Assembly: GCA_001800355.1 (NCBI GenBank)
Contig: MGVF01000128.1
Coordinates: forward strand, 1-32,174
Source of the DNA: Elusimicrobia bacterium RIFOXYA2_FULL_50_26
GTDB taxonomy: Bacteria; Elusimicrobiota; Endomicrobiia; Endomicrobiales; XYA2-FULL-47-53
Length of the DNA stretch: 32,174 nt
Direction of reading: 5' to 3'
Positions 16,491 through 26,048 of the stretch are shown in pieces. The translations under genes and the position numbers were made by a program. Numbering within the stretch: the stretch's first letter is position 1; each line of letters begins with the position of its first letter. Under the pieces are notes generated by a model. It did no database searches. It was given only the letters and a program-made list of their open reading frames with translations, and had not been told where the DNA came from.

Positions 16491-17252
16491 ATGTCAGGGC
16501 ATTCTAAATGGGCCGGTATTAAACACAAAAAAGCTATTATTGACGCAAAGAGGGGAAAAGTATTTACCAAGGTTATACGCGAAATTACCGTGGCGGCGCG
16601 CGAAGGCGGGGGCAATGTTGAAAACAACGCGCGGCTGCGCAAAATAATTGAAACCGCGCGTAACGCCAACATGCCTCAGGATAACATCAAAAAAGCGGTG
16701 CAGCGCGGCACGGGCGAGATACCCGGCGTAATGTACGAGGAAGTGGTTTACGAGGGCTACGGGCCGGCGGGCGTGGCCGTGATAATAGAAGGCACTACCG
16801 ACAACCGTAACCGCACCGCATCTGAAATACGTAAAATGTTTTCCAGTCACGGCGGCAACATGGGCGAAAGCGGCTGCGTATCCTGGATGTTTTCGCAAAA
16901 AGGATATATAGGCGTTGAAAAATCCAAATTTGACGAAGAAAAGCTGATGTCTCTCGCTCTTGAAAACGGCGCGGAGGATTTTAGAACGGACGACGAGGAC
17001 TTTTACGAGGTTCTAACCACGCCGGCCGATTTCGAAGGCGTTAAGCAGGCGCTTGAAAAAGCGGGCGTCCCCATCGCAAACGGAGAGGTAACGATGCAGC
17101 CGCAAACATACATTAAGCTTACCGGCAAAGACGCGGAACGCATGCTTGCGCTTATGGACGACCTTGAAGCGCACGATGACGTTAAAAACGTATACGCAAA
17201 TTTTGACATATCCGAAAAAGAAATGGAAGCGATAGAAGCAGGCAACAAATAG
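16491..17252 (+). CDS. yebC: YebC/PmpR family regulator
   Basis: '[41 protein letters not shown]', '[31 protein letters not shown]'. SD tggaggt. Confidence 0.96.
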   Translation: MSGHSKWAGIKHKKAIIDAKRGKVFTKVIREITVAAREGGGNVENNARLRKIIETARNANMPQDNIKKAVQRGTGEIPGVMYEEVVYEGYGPAGVAVIIEGTTDNRNRTASEIRKMFSSHGGNMGESGCVSWMFSQKGYIGVEKSKFDEEKLMSLALENGAEDFRTDDEDFYEVLTTPADFEGVKQALEKAGVPIANGEVTMQPQTYIKLTGKDAERMLALMDDLEAHDDVKNVYANFDISEKEMEAIEAGNK

Positions 17253-17253
17253 C

Positions 17254-17745
17254 ATGATCGTTCTGGGCGTTGATCCCGGGCTGTCGTTGACAGGTTGGGG
17301 GCTGGTGCAAACCGGCTCAGGGGACAACGTAGCGCTGCTCAATTACGGCTGCATCAAAACAAAACCCTCTCAAAAGCTGGGCGAGAGGCTCAAAGAAGTC
17401 CACAACTGCCTGCGCACCGTAATACAACGCTACACGCCGGAAATACTGGCCATCGAGGAGTTGTTTTTTTCCAAGGAGGCGCGCACCGTGGCTGCCGTCT
17501 GCCAGGCGCGGGGCGTAATACTGTTGTCCGCAGCGCTTGAAAACCTGCCGGTTTGCGAGTACAATCCCCGCCACGTCAAAATCGCGCTTACCGGTTACGG
17601 GTCAGCCGACAAGAACCAGATACAGCAAATGGTTAAAACGTTCCTGAAACTTACTGAAATCCCCAAACCCGACGATGCCGCGGATGCGCTTGCCATAGCC
17701 ATATGCCATGCGCACACGTCGCGGTCCCCGTTAAATATACGATGA
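17254..17745 (+). CDS. ruvC: Crossover junction endodeoxyribonuclease RuvC
   Basis: 'VLGVDPGLSLTGWG', 'LAIEELFFSKEARTV', 'DDAADALAIAICHAH' carry the catalytic acidic residues. Confidence 0.96.
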   Translation: MIVLGVDPGLSLTGWGLVQTGSGDNVALLNYGCIKTKPSQKLGERLKEVHNCLRTVIQRYTPEILAIEELFFSKEARTVAAVCQARGVILLSAALENLPVCEYNPRHVKIALTGYGSADKNQIQQMVKTFLKLTEIPKPDDAADALAIAICHAHTSRSPLNIR

Positions 17746-18350
17746 TAACCTTTCTTCGCGGAACACTCGACTGTGCCGGAAACGGCGTCGCAATCGTAGA
17801 CGTCAACGGTATCGGCTACGAAGCCTGTATCTCCGCCTCATGCATGAACCAGCTTCCTCCCATGGGGCATCCCGTAAAACTTTTTGTTTATGAATCGGTA
17901 GCCATGTATGGCGGCAACGTTACGTTATACGGTTTTCTCACCGAAGAAGAACGCGACCTTTTCACCCTGCTTAAGGAAGAGGTCCCGGGCGCGGGCGCAA
18001 AAAAAGCGCTGGATTACCTTGATAAGATTACCTCGTCCATCCACGATTTTAAAAACGCGATAATCAATAAGGATATTGCAGTGCTGACCGGCGCATTCGG
18101 CTTCACGAAAAAGACGGCCGATAAACTTGTCGCGGCTCTTAAAGATAAAATCGGCGAAGCGCCTTTGCCGGTAATCGGCCGTTCGGCTGAACGCGCGCCG
18201 TCGCGGCTTCGCACGGATGCCGTGCAGGGGCTTGTGGCGCTTGGATACAAGGAAAGCCATGCGCGCGAGATAATAGATAAGTTGCTGGAAACGGAAAAAG
18301 CGCAACAATCTCTTGAACAACTGCTGCGCTCCGCCTTGCGGTATTTATAA
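17742..18350 (+). CDS. ruvA: Holliday junction branch migration protein RuvA
   Basis: '[28 protein letters not shown]', HhH regions, C-terminal UBA-like domain. ATGA overlap with the ruvC stop, so the start is 17742 rather than 17703. Confidence 0.92.
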   Translation: MITFLRGTLDCAGNGVAIVDVNGIGYEACISASCMNQLPPMGHPVKLFVYESVAMYGGNVTLYGFLTEEERDLFTLLKEEVPGAGAKKALDYLDKITSSIHDFKNAIINKDIAVLTGAFGFTKKTADKLVAALKDKIGEAPLPVIGRSAERAPSRLRTDAVQGLVALGYKESHAREIIDKLLETEKAQQSLEQLLRSALRYL

Positions 18351-19387
18351 TGAACATTGATAACAATATTAACGACAGGGTAATTGCCCCCGTGCCGCTG
18401 CCTGAAGAGCGCAAGATTGAGAATACGCTGAGGCCGCAGACGCTCGACGAGTTTATCGGCCAGGAAAAGCTTAAGGAAAACCTTAAGATTTTCATCCAGG
18501 CGGCGAAAAACCGCAGCGAGGCGCTTGATCATTGCTTATTTTACGCGCCGCCCGGCCTGGGGAAAACCACTCTTGCCCACATCATAGCCCGCGAGATGGG
18601 CGGTAATATGCGCTCAACTTCGGGGCCTGTGCTTGAACGGGTCGGAGACCTTGCCGCAATACTCACAAATCTTGCCGAGGGGGACATACTTTTCATAGAC
18701 GAAATACACCGCATGAACCATCTCGTGGAAGAATCGCTTTATCCCGCGATGGAAGACTACGAGCTTGATATTATCATCGGCCAGGGGCCATCGGCGAAAA
18801 CCATCAAATTGCCTCTCCCGCGTTTCACGCTTATAGGCGCGACCACGCGCGCCGGCCTTCTTTCAAGCCCGCTCCGGGAACGTTTCGGGATCGTTAATCA
18901 CCTTGATTTTTATACCGGCGGCGAGTTGACCAGTATAGTGTCGCGCTCAAGCATACTGCTGAAAATTGACATATCGGACGAAGCCGCCAGTGAGATCGCG
19001 CGCCGCTCAAGAGGCACGCCGCGTATAGCAAACCGGCTGCTGCGCCGGGTGCGCGATTTCGGCGAGGTCAAGTCCGCCGGCAAGGTTGCTATCGAAATGG
19101 CGCGCTACTCGCTGGCCGCCCTTGAGGTTGACGAATCCGGCCTTGACGCGATGGACAGGCGAATACTAAAGGTAATCATAGACAAATTTTCCGGCGGCCC
19201 CGTGGGCATAGAAACAATCGCAGTTGCGGTTTCCGAGGAAGTTGACACCATTACGGATGTGTACGAACCTTTTCTTATGCAGGCAGGGTTTCTCGCGCGC
19301 ACTCCGAGGGGGCGCGTAGTAACGCAACACGCATACACCCATCTAGGATACACCCCGCCGGCAAAAAACCAGGAAGAACTCTTTTAG
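18350..19387 (+). CDS. ruvB: Holliday junction branch migration DNA helicase RuvB
   Basis: '[23 protein letters not shown]', '[17 protein letters not shown]', '[10 protein letters not shown]', '[20 protein letters not shown]'. Confidence 0.97.
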   Translation: MNIDNNINDRVIAPVPLPEERKIENTLRPQTLDEFIGQEKLKENLKIFIQAAKNRSEALDHCLFYAPPGLGKTTLAHIIAREMGGNMRSTSGPVLERVGDLAAILTNLAEGDILFIDEIHRMNHLVEESLYPAMEDYELDIIIGQGPSAKTIKLPLPRFTLIGATTRAGLLSSPLRERFGIVNHLDFYTGGELTSIVSRSSILLKIDISDEAASEIARRSRGTPRIANRLLRRVRDFGEVKSAGKVAIEMARYSLAALEVDESGLDAMDRRILKVIIDKFSGGPVGIETIAVAVSEEVDTITDVYEPFLMQAGFLARTPRGRVVTQHAYTHLGYTPPAKNQEELF

Positions 19388-19504
19388 CTCACGTTCCTTC
19401 TCCCCTTCGGGGAGAAGGCCAGGATGAGGGGAAAATCGTCGGAATATTGAACCACCCCTCACCTTAATCCTCTCCCCGGAGGGGAGAGGAAACTGATTTG
19501 GTGA
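19382..19504. repeat. Palindromic element, family 2 copy 2 (lacks the 16-bp terminal repeats)
   Basis: 'TTTTAGCTCACGTTCCTTCTCCCCTTCGGGGAGAAGG...CCCCTCACCTTAATCCTCTCCCCGGAGGGGAGAGGAAACTGATTTGGTGAA' is nearly identical to the interior of 16240-16433. Confidence 0.85.
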
Positions 19505-19508
19505 ATAT

Positions 19509-20393
19509 ATGGATACACTCCATTACTTGCAGTCAAGGAAGGCGTTGGCCAGGCTTCAGGCGCAGCACCCCTTGCTAAAAATTGATTGTTGCTATAACCC
19601 GTATGTCGGATGCGCCGGCGGCTGCGTATACTGCCCGTCATCCCGTCTCTCAAAAACCGGCGTGCGGACGAATATGCTGCACCTGCTTTCGCGGGAACTG
19701 GATGCTACAACCCATAAACTGCATATTGGCATCGGAACATCCTGCGAGCCTTACTGCGGCGCCGAAAAAAAATTCAACCTGACCCGTCATGCGCTTGACA
19801 TTATAATGAAGCGCCGCATGCCGCTTCAGATATTCACTAAATCCGAGCTTGTCTTGCGGGACATCAGTATGTTGCGGGATTACTCGCAAAGCGGTTTGCT
19901 CGCTGTAAGCATTTCCATCTGCACCATGGATAAAAAGCTTTCCCAAACGCTTGAACCCGGCACGCCCGATCCCCAATCGCGGATTGACCTGCTGGTCGCG
20001 TTAAAGCGCCAGGGCATATTTGCCGGCGTCGTGCTCTCGCCGATTATCCCGGCAATCACGGACTCACGCGAACAAATGAAGGAAGTGGTTGAACGCGTAA
20101 AAAAAGCCGAGGGAGATTATATATTGCCTGCAATACTATGCATGGCGCACCCGGCGATGAAGTCGTTTTTTATGAATTTTCTGCATTTGCATTTTCCCAA
20201 AGTTGAACACAGGTTGTTTGCTCTTTACGAACGCAACATTATGCCTCCGGAGCCATACATTCGCCGGATAAATGATTTACTTGCGGAAATAAACAGTGCA
20301 ATGGCCATCCCCATGCACATACCGCTTGAGCCGGGTATCTGTTCCATTTCACCCTGCATAGACATCCGCCACGAATTACCGCTTAACATGTAA
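19509..20393 (+). CDS. SplB-like radical SAM protein
   Basis: 'YNPYVGCAGGCVYCPSS' (CxxxCxxC), 'GIGTSCEPYCGAEKKFNLTRHALDIIMKRRMPLQIFTKSELVLRDI', 'EPGTPDPQSRIDLLVALKRQGIFAGVVLSPIIPAITD'. Confidence 0.82.
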   Translation: MDTLHYLQSRKALARLQAQHPLLKIDCCYNPYVGCAGGCVYCPSSRLSKTGVRTNMLHLLSRELDATTHKLHIGIGTSCEPYCGAEKKFNLTRHALDIIMKRRMPLQIFTKSELVLRDISMLRDYSQSGLLAVSISICTMDKKLSQTLEPGTPDPQSRIDLLVALKRQGIFAGVVLSPIIPAITDSREQMKEVVERVKKAEGDYILPAILCMAHPAMKSFFMNFLHLHFPKVEHRLFALYERNIMPPEPYIRRINDLLAEINSAMAIPMHIPLEPGICSISPCIDIRHELPLNM

Positions 20394-20418
20394 TCATATG
20401 TGCCGTCCGGTTGCCATA

Positions 20419-20526
20419 CCCCCTCACCCTACCCTCTCCCCAACGGGTAGAGGGCTAAAGCTGCATTATTTCCTCTCCCCGACGGGGAGAGGATTAAGGT
20501 GAGGGGGAGTTAATGCCGTTTAACCG
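20419..20526. repeat. Palindromic element, family 2 copy 3 (permuted)
   Basis: 'CCCCTCACCCTACCCTCTCCCCAACGGGTAGAGGG...CCTCTCCCCGACGGGGAGAGGATTAAGGTGAGGGGG' followed by TTAATGCCGTTTAAC, resembling the family 2 TIR. Confidence 0.75.
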
Positions 20527-20553
20527 AATAGCTGTAATACATAACATATTCCC

Positions 20554-21072
20554 ATGGATACTCTGCTTCTTCATCATTGTTGCCTGCCGTGTTCGCCGAA
20601 AGCGCTTGAATTGCTTGGCGCGGAATACAAAATAACCGGTTTCTGGTATAACCCCAACATTCATCCGGAAGATGAATGGCAACGACGCAGGACATCGCTT
20701 GCATCCTATCTTGCCTCGTTGAACATCCAGCTCTGCGACGGAGCGCAGGCCGATGGCCAGGATTGGATCAAGCGCGCGTCGGACGCGCCCGACCGGTGCG
20801 CTTTCTGTTACCGGTTAAGGCTGGAAGAAACGGCGCGCATGGCAAGCGAGCTTGGCATATCCCATTTTTCCACGACGTTGTTGTCCAGTCCGTGGCAAAA
20901 GCATGAACTTATCCGCCGTGCCGGTGAAGCGGCGTCCCAAAAACACAAGGTTGATTTCGTATATCGCGATTTCCGCGGCGTTTATTACGAAGGGAAAAAC
21001 ATTGCCTGGCGTTTCGGCTCCTACATGCAGAAATACTGCGGCTGCACATTCTCAATGGGAGATTTGCCGTGA
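20554..21072 (+). CDS. queH: Epoxyqueuosine reductase QueH
   Basis: 'LLLHHCCLPCSPKALELL', 'GFWYNPNIHPEDEWQRR', 'RCAFCYRLRLEETARMA', 'STTLLSSPWQKHELI', 'QKYCGCTFS'. Confidence 0.93.
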   Translation: MDTLLLHHCCLPCSPKALELLGAEYKITGFWYNPNIHPEDEWQRRRTSLASYLASLNIQLCDGAQADGQDWIKRASDAPDRCAFCYRLRLEETARMASELGISHFSTTLLSSPWQKHELIRRAGEAASQKHKVDFVYRDFRGVYYEGKNIAWRFGSYMQKYCGCTFSMGDLP

Positions 21073-22214
21073 AACAGTTTATCGCGCTGCTGGTTATGTC
21101 GGTTGCCATTACCGCCTGTGCCGGCGCTCAAAAAATCCAGGAGTCAATAGTCCGCATCGGCATAGTTCAAAACGCCGCCTCGTTAAACATCAGCGGCGAC
21201 AACGGCTATTATCTCTATGAGATGAACACCGGCAAATGCACGGATTTAAAGACGAATGATGATTATCTTGTGCGGTGCCGCGACGGCAATATTTATTTTA
21301 ACGGCACATACTTTTCAGCGCCGGTGCGCCTGGTTCCGAATGATTCAACCGGCCGCGTCCGCGTTAACGGCCGCCGTTACCGCGACAGCATAATGCTAAC
21401 CTGCAAAAAAGACAAATTGACGGCTATAAACGAGTTGGGAATTGAAAATTATCTTTACGGCATACTGCCGCGCGAGGTTAACCCGAAGTGGAACGCGGAG
21501 GCGCTAAAGGCCCAGGCTGTGGTAAGCCGGACATATGCCTTAAGAAACATGCGCCGGCACATGAAGGAAGGTTTCGACCTTTGCGCGCAAACGCATTGCC
21601 AGGTTTATGGCGGCGTGGAATCGGAGGACCTGCGCACCACCACCGCGGTCAATAGCACGTGTTCCGAAGTGCTTACCTTCGATGGCGCGCTTGCCCAGAC
21701 TCTTTTCCATGCTTCATGCGGCGGGCATACGGAAAACCCCGATTTCGTCTGGATATGGGAAAGGAAATCGCCGTCGTACCTTTCCGGCCGCCGGGACACA
21801 TTTTGCGCGGACAGCCCTCATAACGCCTGGAAGAACCTGCTTTCTCCTTCGTTAATCAGGACGCGCCTTACAAAGGCGGGGTATCCCGTGGGCGAGATTA
21901 AAAACATTTCCGCAGCCGGCGGCAAGGACGCTTCGGGACGCACAAAACTGCTGAAAATCACTCATGGCGGCGGGACGCTTACAATACCCGCCCCGAAATT
22001 CCGGCTTGCCGTAGACCCCTGGCTTATCAAAAGCGTTTTCTTTACCGGCATTGTCCGTTACCGCGACGGGTACGAGTTTCGCGGAAAAGGCTGGGGGCAT
22101 GGCGTAGGCATGTGCCAGTGGGGCGCCAAGTCAATGGCGGAAAAGAATTACAACTACCATGAAATCCTTCACTACTACTATCCCGGAGCCACCGTTGAAA
22201 AATGGGAAGATTGA
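21069..22214 (+). CDS. SpoIID/LytB domain-containing protein, probable lipoprotein
   Basis: Possible lipobox 'AITAC'; 'IENYLYGILPREVNPKWNAEALKAQAVVSRTYAL', 'CQVYGGVESEDLRTTTAVNST', 'GKGWGHGVGMCQWGAKSMAEKNYNYHEILHYYYPGATV'. Overlaps the queH stop. Confidence 0.92.
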   Translation: MKQFIALLVMSVAITACAGAQKIQESIVRIGIVQNAASLNISGDNGYYLYEMNTGKCTDLKTNDDYLVRCRDGNIYFNGTYFSAPVRLVPNDSTGRVRVNGRRYRDSIMLTCKKDKLTAINELGIENYLYGILPREVNPKWNAEALKAQAVVSRTYALRNMRRHMKEGFDLCAQTHCQVYGGVESEDLRTTTAVNSTCSEVLTFDGALAQTLFHASCGGHTENPDFVWIWERKSPSYLSGRRDTFCADSPHNAWKNLLSPSLIRTRLTKAGYPVGEIKNISAAGGKDASGRTKLLKITHGGGTLTIPAPKFRLAVDPWLIKSVFFTGIVRYRDGYEFRGKGWGHGVGMCQWGAKSMAEKNYNYHEILHYYYPGATVEKWED

Positions 22215-23286
22215 CACTAATCCTGACCTTATCCTGTCTTCGTACAATTACGAGTTGCCGCAGGAGTTGATAGCGCAGCGTCCGTCGGAATCCCGCGACC
22301 GGTCCCGGCTGATGGTGCTGCGCCGCAACGGTGGCGCTGTTGAACACCGGTTGTTCGAGAATATTATAGAATACATAAATGCCGGAGATTGCCTCGTAAT
22401 AAACCGGACAAAGGTGATACCGGCGCGCCTCTTCGGCAGGAAAGAGACCGGCGGCAGGGTGGAGGCGTTGTTCCTGTCGCCGCCGGCCACCCCTTCGACG
22501 GGAGATACCAGGCTTGCCGCGCTGCTCAGGCCTTCCCTGGCCGTTGGCAAAAAGATTATTTTTCCCGGCAACCTGACCGCCGTGGTAGCGGATAAAACCG
22601 CAACGGGTGAAAGTGTGCTTTCAATTTCAGGGGCGGACGCGCATGAAACGCTGATGGCACACGGGCTTATGCCGTTACCGCCTTACATAAAGCGTAAAAC
22701 CGGTTGCCAGCAACTGCTTTGCGGGGAAGACAAACAACGTTACCAGACGGTTTATGCGGATCGTGCCGGTTCGATCGCGGCGCCTACCGCCGGGCTTCAC
22801 TTTACCGACGGCCTTCTTGAACGAATAAGAGACAAAGGCGTTGACATCGTCCATGTGGTGCTTCATGTCGGATGGGGAACATTTAAACCTGTAACGTCCG
22901 ATAATGTACAAAGCCACCGTATGCTTCCCGAGCGTTACGAGGTGCCGCGCCAAACCATCTCCGCCATACGCGCCTGCCGCGCCCGCGGGGGCAGAGTTTT
23001 TTCAGTCGGCACGACTTCAACCCGCACGCTTGAAACTGTTTTTGCCGCGCCTCTTGAAAACGATGCCGCGGAAGCGGTTTCCGGCGAAACTTCGATTTTC
23101 ATACATCCCGGACACAGGTTTAACGCCGTGGACGGTTTAATAACAAATTTTCACCTGCCTCATTCGACGCCGCTGTTGATGGCAAGCGCTTTCGCGGGGC
23201 GCGCCGCAATACTTGCCGCATACGCCGAAGCCATTAAGGAAAAGTACCGCTTTTATTCTTACGGCGACGCGATGCTTATACTTTGA
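22159..23286 (+). CDS. queA: S-adenosylmethionine:tRNA ribosyltransferase-isomerase QueA
   Basis: 'YNYELPQELIAQRPSESRDRSRLMVL', 'PPYIKR', 'QTVYADRAGSIAAPTAGLHFT', 'VLHVGWGTFKPV', 'LITNFHLPHSTPLLMASAFAGR'. The exact start is uncertain. Confidence 0.94.
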   Translation: MKSFTTTIPEPPLKNGKIDTNPDLILSSYNYELPQELIAQRPSESRDRSRLMVLRRNGGAVEHRLFENIIEYINAGDCLVINRTKVIPARLFGRKETGGRVEALFLSPPATPSTGDTRLAALLRPSLAVGKKIIFPGNLTAVVADKTATGESVLSISGADAHETLMAHGLMPLPPYIKRKTGCQQLLCGEDKQRYQTVYADRAGSIAAPTAGLHFTDGLLERIRDKGVDIVHVVLHVGWGTFKPVTSDNVQSHRMLPERYEVPRQTISAIRACRARGGRVFSVGTTSTRTLETVFAAPLENDAAEAVSGETSIFIHPGHRFNAVDGLITNFHLPHSTPLLMASAFAGRAAILAAYAEAIKEKYRFYSYGDAMLIL

Positions 23287-23318
23287 ATATTAAATGGTAT
23301 AATTGGTATAATTAACTT

Positions 23319-23984
23319 ATGAACCACCTGACATTTGACCAGCTTTCCGTTAACCATGACATCCAGGCCTACCTGAAGGCGGCAGATGATAATTTTGCCG
23401 CTATCGGTTACAAGGAACACGGGTTTCGCCACGCCCAGCTTACTTCGCACATAGCCGGCAACGTGCTGAAATTCCTGGATTTTCCCGCGCGGGATGTGGA
23501 GCTTGCGCGAATTGCGGGCTACCTGCACGACATAGGCAATGCCATGGGGCAGAAGGAACACGCGCAAAACGGGGCATTGCTTACCCTCGACATTCTTGAA
23601 AACCTGGAACTGCCTTACACTCATATATTCCCTGTAATAAATGCCATCGGCAGCCATGAAGACAAGGATGTGGACCCATCGTCCGCCATAGCGGCGGCGA
23701 TAATACTCGGCGATAAAACCGATGTTCATCATTCCCGTGTTCGCCTGCGGGACCTTGCCACGCTTGATATGCACGGCAGGGTTAACTACGCCTGCCAGCG
23801 GGCGTTCCTGCGCGTCAACGGGGAAACGCGCGTCATTTCACTGGAACTTACAATAGACACTGAAATATGCCCCGTGATGGAATACTTTGAAATATTTCTT
23901 TCGCGCACCAAACTGTGCCGCCGCGCCAGCCGCGCGCTGAAATGCGAATTCGAACTTTTCATAAACAAAGACAAGTTTCTGTAA
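23319..23984 (+). CDS. HD domain phosphohydrolase (paralogue of 28793..29476)
   Basis: 'HGFRHAQLTSHIAGNVL', 'IAGYLHDIGNAMGQKEHAQNG', 'IILGDKTDVHHSRVR'. Confidence 0.87.
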   Translation: MNHLTFDQLSVNHDIQAYLKAADDNFAAIGYKEHGFRHAQLTSHIAGNVLKFLDFPARDVELARIAGYLHDIGNAMGQKEHAQNGALLTLDILENLELPYTHIFPVINAIGSHEDKDVDPSSAIAAAIILGDKTDVHHSRVRLRDLATLDMHGRVNYACQRAFLRVNGETRVISLELTIDTEICPVMEYFEIFLSRTKLCRRASRALKCEFELFINKDKFL

Positions 23985-23997
23985 CATAGGAGGCGCA

Positions 23998-24672
23998 ATG
24001 AACTCATTTGCAACGGCCAGGGAGCCGTTTCGTTTTTATACAAGAATGCAGCTTGCCGAACTGACCGGGTTGAAGGCATCAAATCTGGAAGAGCTGTTGT
24101 ACTATATCAAGCAGGTCCCCACGTCGAGCATTTACCAGCACACCCATCGCTACCTGCAGCAGCACCAGTACGTTTCGCCGGAGCCGCCCAACGATTTTGC
24201 CTACTGGGTTTCTGAAACATTGAAGGAAAGCGAGCTTGCCGAAGAGCTGGCAAGCATTGACACCATACAGTATCCCACATTGCGTTCCCTGCGCGAGAAA
24301 ATCATATTAACCATAGAGAACCACCTTTCCCTGCACCCGAAACTTCGTCAAAAAAACGCGCCCGACGGCCACGATTTTTATTTCGTAAAATCCGTAAATT
24401 TCATATTGCCCACTAATTACGTCGCAACAAACCTGCACGAGTTTACCGAGCTTCTTAAAAAAATAACGCTTGATTCGATATATTTTCACATATTCGAGGC
24501 GCGCCTGCGCCTTGAAAAAGGCACGAACGACTTTTCGCGCTGGATAGAAACTTCCGTAGGCGACAAGGAGCTGGCAGACCGGATAGCGCAACTGGACCCG
24601 TACACGCATACGCTGGAACACCTGCGCGGCACGATAATCAAGCGCATAACCTATTCCACGGTGAAAGTATAA
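23998..24672 (+). CDS. DUF5752-like protein
   Basis: 'FRFYTRMQLAELTGLKASNLEELLYYIKQVPTSSIYQHTHRYLQQHQYVSPEPPNDFAYWVSETLKESELAEELA'. SD taggaggcgca; lies immediately upstream of a TreT-like glycosyltransferase. Confidence 0.65.
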   Translation: MNSFATAREPFRFYTRMQLAELTGLKASNLEELLYYIKQVPTSSIYQHTHRYLQQHQYVSPEPPNDFAYWVSETLKESELAEELASIDTIQYPTLRSLREKIILTIENHLSLHPKLRQKNAPDGHDFYFVKSVNFILPTNYVATNLHEFTELLKKITLDSIYFHIFEARLRLEKGTNDFSRWIETSVGDKELADRIAQLDPYTHTLEHLRGTIIKRITYSTVKV

Positions 24673-24688
24673 AAAGGGGGGACATATT

Positions 24689-25900
24689 ATGGCTACTATT
24701 GAAGAATACATCCCTATAGTCGGGCAGGCGGTTGTTGATGATTTGCGGCTTTTGGCTACGCGTTTGCAGGGCAAAAGCATACTTAACGTAAACTCGACAT
24801 CCGTGGGAGGCGGCGTTGCGGAAATACTTACGCGAATGCTGCCGTTGCTTCAGGAAATCGGTGTCAGCGCGCGCTGGGACGTGATTAAAGGCGGCAACCA
24901 GTTTTTTGAGGTGACAAAAAAATTTCATAACGCGCTGCACGGACGCCCCACCGAGATAACCGCAAAGGATTTCGACGTATTCATCGAAACCGGCCGCGCC
25001 AACATTGCCGAGATGCAGATTGATGCCGATGCCGTTTTCATTCACGACCCGCAGCCAATCGCGCTGATTCAAAAGAAAAAAGACAATAACTGGATCTGGC
25101 GCTGCCATATAGACGTTTCAAATCCGAACCGCGAGGTGTGGGATTTCCTCCGGGGATTTATCAGTCAATACGATGCCGCGATATTCTCGGCGCCCCAGTT
25201 CTCCCAGGAGTTGAGCATCAGGCAGTTCCTTATTTCTCCGTCCATAGATCCGTTGAGCGATAAAAACCGCGAGCTTCCGGAGTCAACGATAGATAAGGTG
25301 CTTGAGAAATACGGCATTGAAAGAGACAAGCCCATCATAACCCAGATTTCGCGTTTCGACCGGCTTAAAGACCCCATTGGCGTAATCGAGGCCTACAAGA
25401 AGGTTAAACGTTATCATGATTGCCAGCTTATTCTTGCCGGCGGCGGCGCATCCGATGACCCTGAGGGCATACAGGTTCTTGAAGAGGTAAGAAACCGCGC
25501 CGCCGACGACAAAGATATACATATTCTTCTTCTTCCGCATAACGACATAGAAGTAAACGCACTGCAGCGCGCATCGGATATTATCCTGCAAAAATCGCTT
25601 AAAGAGGGTTTCGGGCTTACGGTTGCCGAGGCGTTATGGAAGGGAAAGCCCGTCGTCGCATCCAACGTCGGCGGAATACCTTTGCAGATAACGCACAAGT
25701 ATTCGGGATTACTGTGCTATTCGGTTGACGGCGCCGCATTCGCCATAAAACAATTGTTGAACAGCCCTGAATATGCCCGCAAACTCGGCGAAAACGGCAG
25801 GGAGCATATCAAGAACAATTACCTGCTTACGCGCCACATCAGGGACTATCTGCTGCTTTATCTTTCGCTAATTCACCAACAGGACATCGTTTACCTGTAA
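24689..25900 (+). CDS. Trehalose synthase (TreT)-like glycosyltransferase, GT4 type
   Basis: 'ILNVNSTSVGGGVAEILTRMLPLLQEIGVSARWDVIKGGNQFFEVTKKFHNALHG', 'HDPQPIALI', 'LQKSLKEGFGLTVAEALWKGKPVVASNVGGIPLQI'. Confidence 0.85.
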   Translation: MATIEEYIPIVGQAVVDDLRLLATRLQGKSILNVNSTSVGGGVAEILTRMLPLLQEIGVSARWDVIKGGNQFFEVTKKFHNALHGRPTEITAKDFDVFIETGRANIAEMQIDADAVFIHDPQPIALIQKKKDNNWIWRCHIDVSNPNREVWDFLRGFISQYDAAIFSAPQFSQELSIRQFLISPSIDPLSDKNRELPESTIDKVLEKYGIERDKPIITQISRFDRLKDPIGVIEAYKKVKRYHDCQLILAGGGASDDPEGIQVLEEVRNRAADDKDIHILLLPHNDIEVNALQRASDIILQKSLKEGFGLTVAEALWKGKPVVASNVGGIPLQITHKYSGLLCYSVDGAAFAIKQLLNSPEYARKLGENGREHIKNNYLLTRHIRDYLLLYLSLIHQQDIVYL

Positions 25901-25910
25901 ACTTTTAATG

Positions 25911-26038
25911 TCTCTTTAGCAATTTGAGGTCATTGCGAGCGAGAGCGAAGCAATCTCAACTTTGCTTATGATGAAAAGCGAGATTGCCGCGCCCTTCGGG
26001 CTCGCAATGACGACGACAACTTCTAAACACCAAAGAGA
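25911..26038. repeat. Palindromic element, family 1 copy 7
   Basis: TCTCTTTAGCAATTTGAGGTCATTGCGAGCGAGAGCGAAGCAATCTC ... GAGATTGCCGCGCCCTTCGGGCTCGCAATGAC...CAAAGAGA. Confidence 0.85.
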
Positions 26039-26048
26039 TACAACTTTT

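Noticed and set aside
17703-17741. Upstream start for ruvA
   Set aside because: ATGA overlap with ruvC and the conserved MITFLRG start support 17742.
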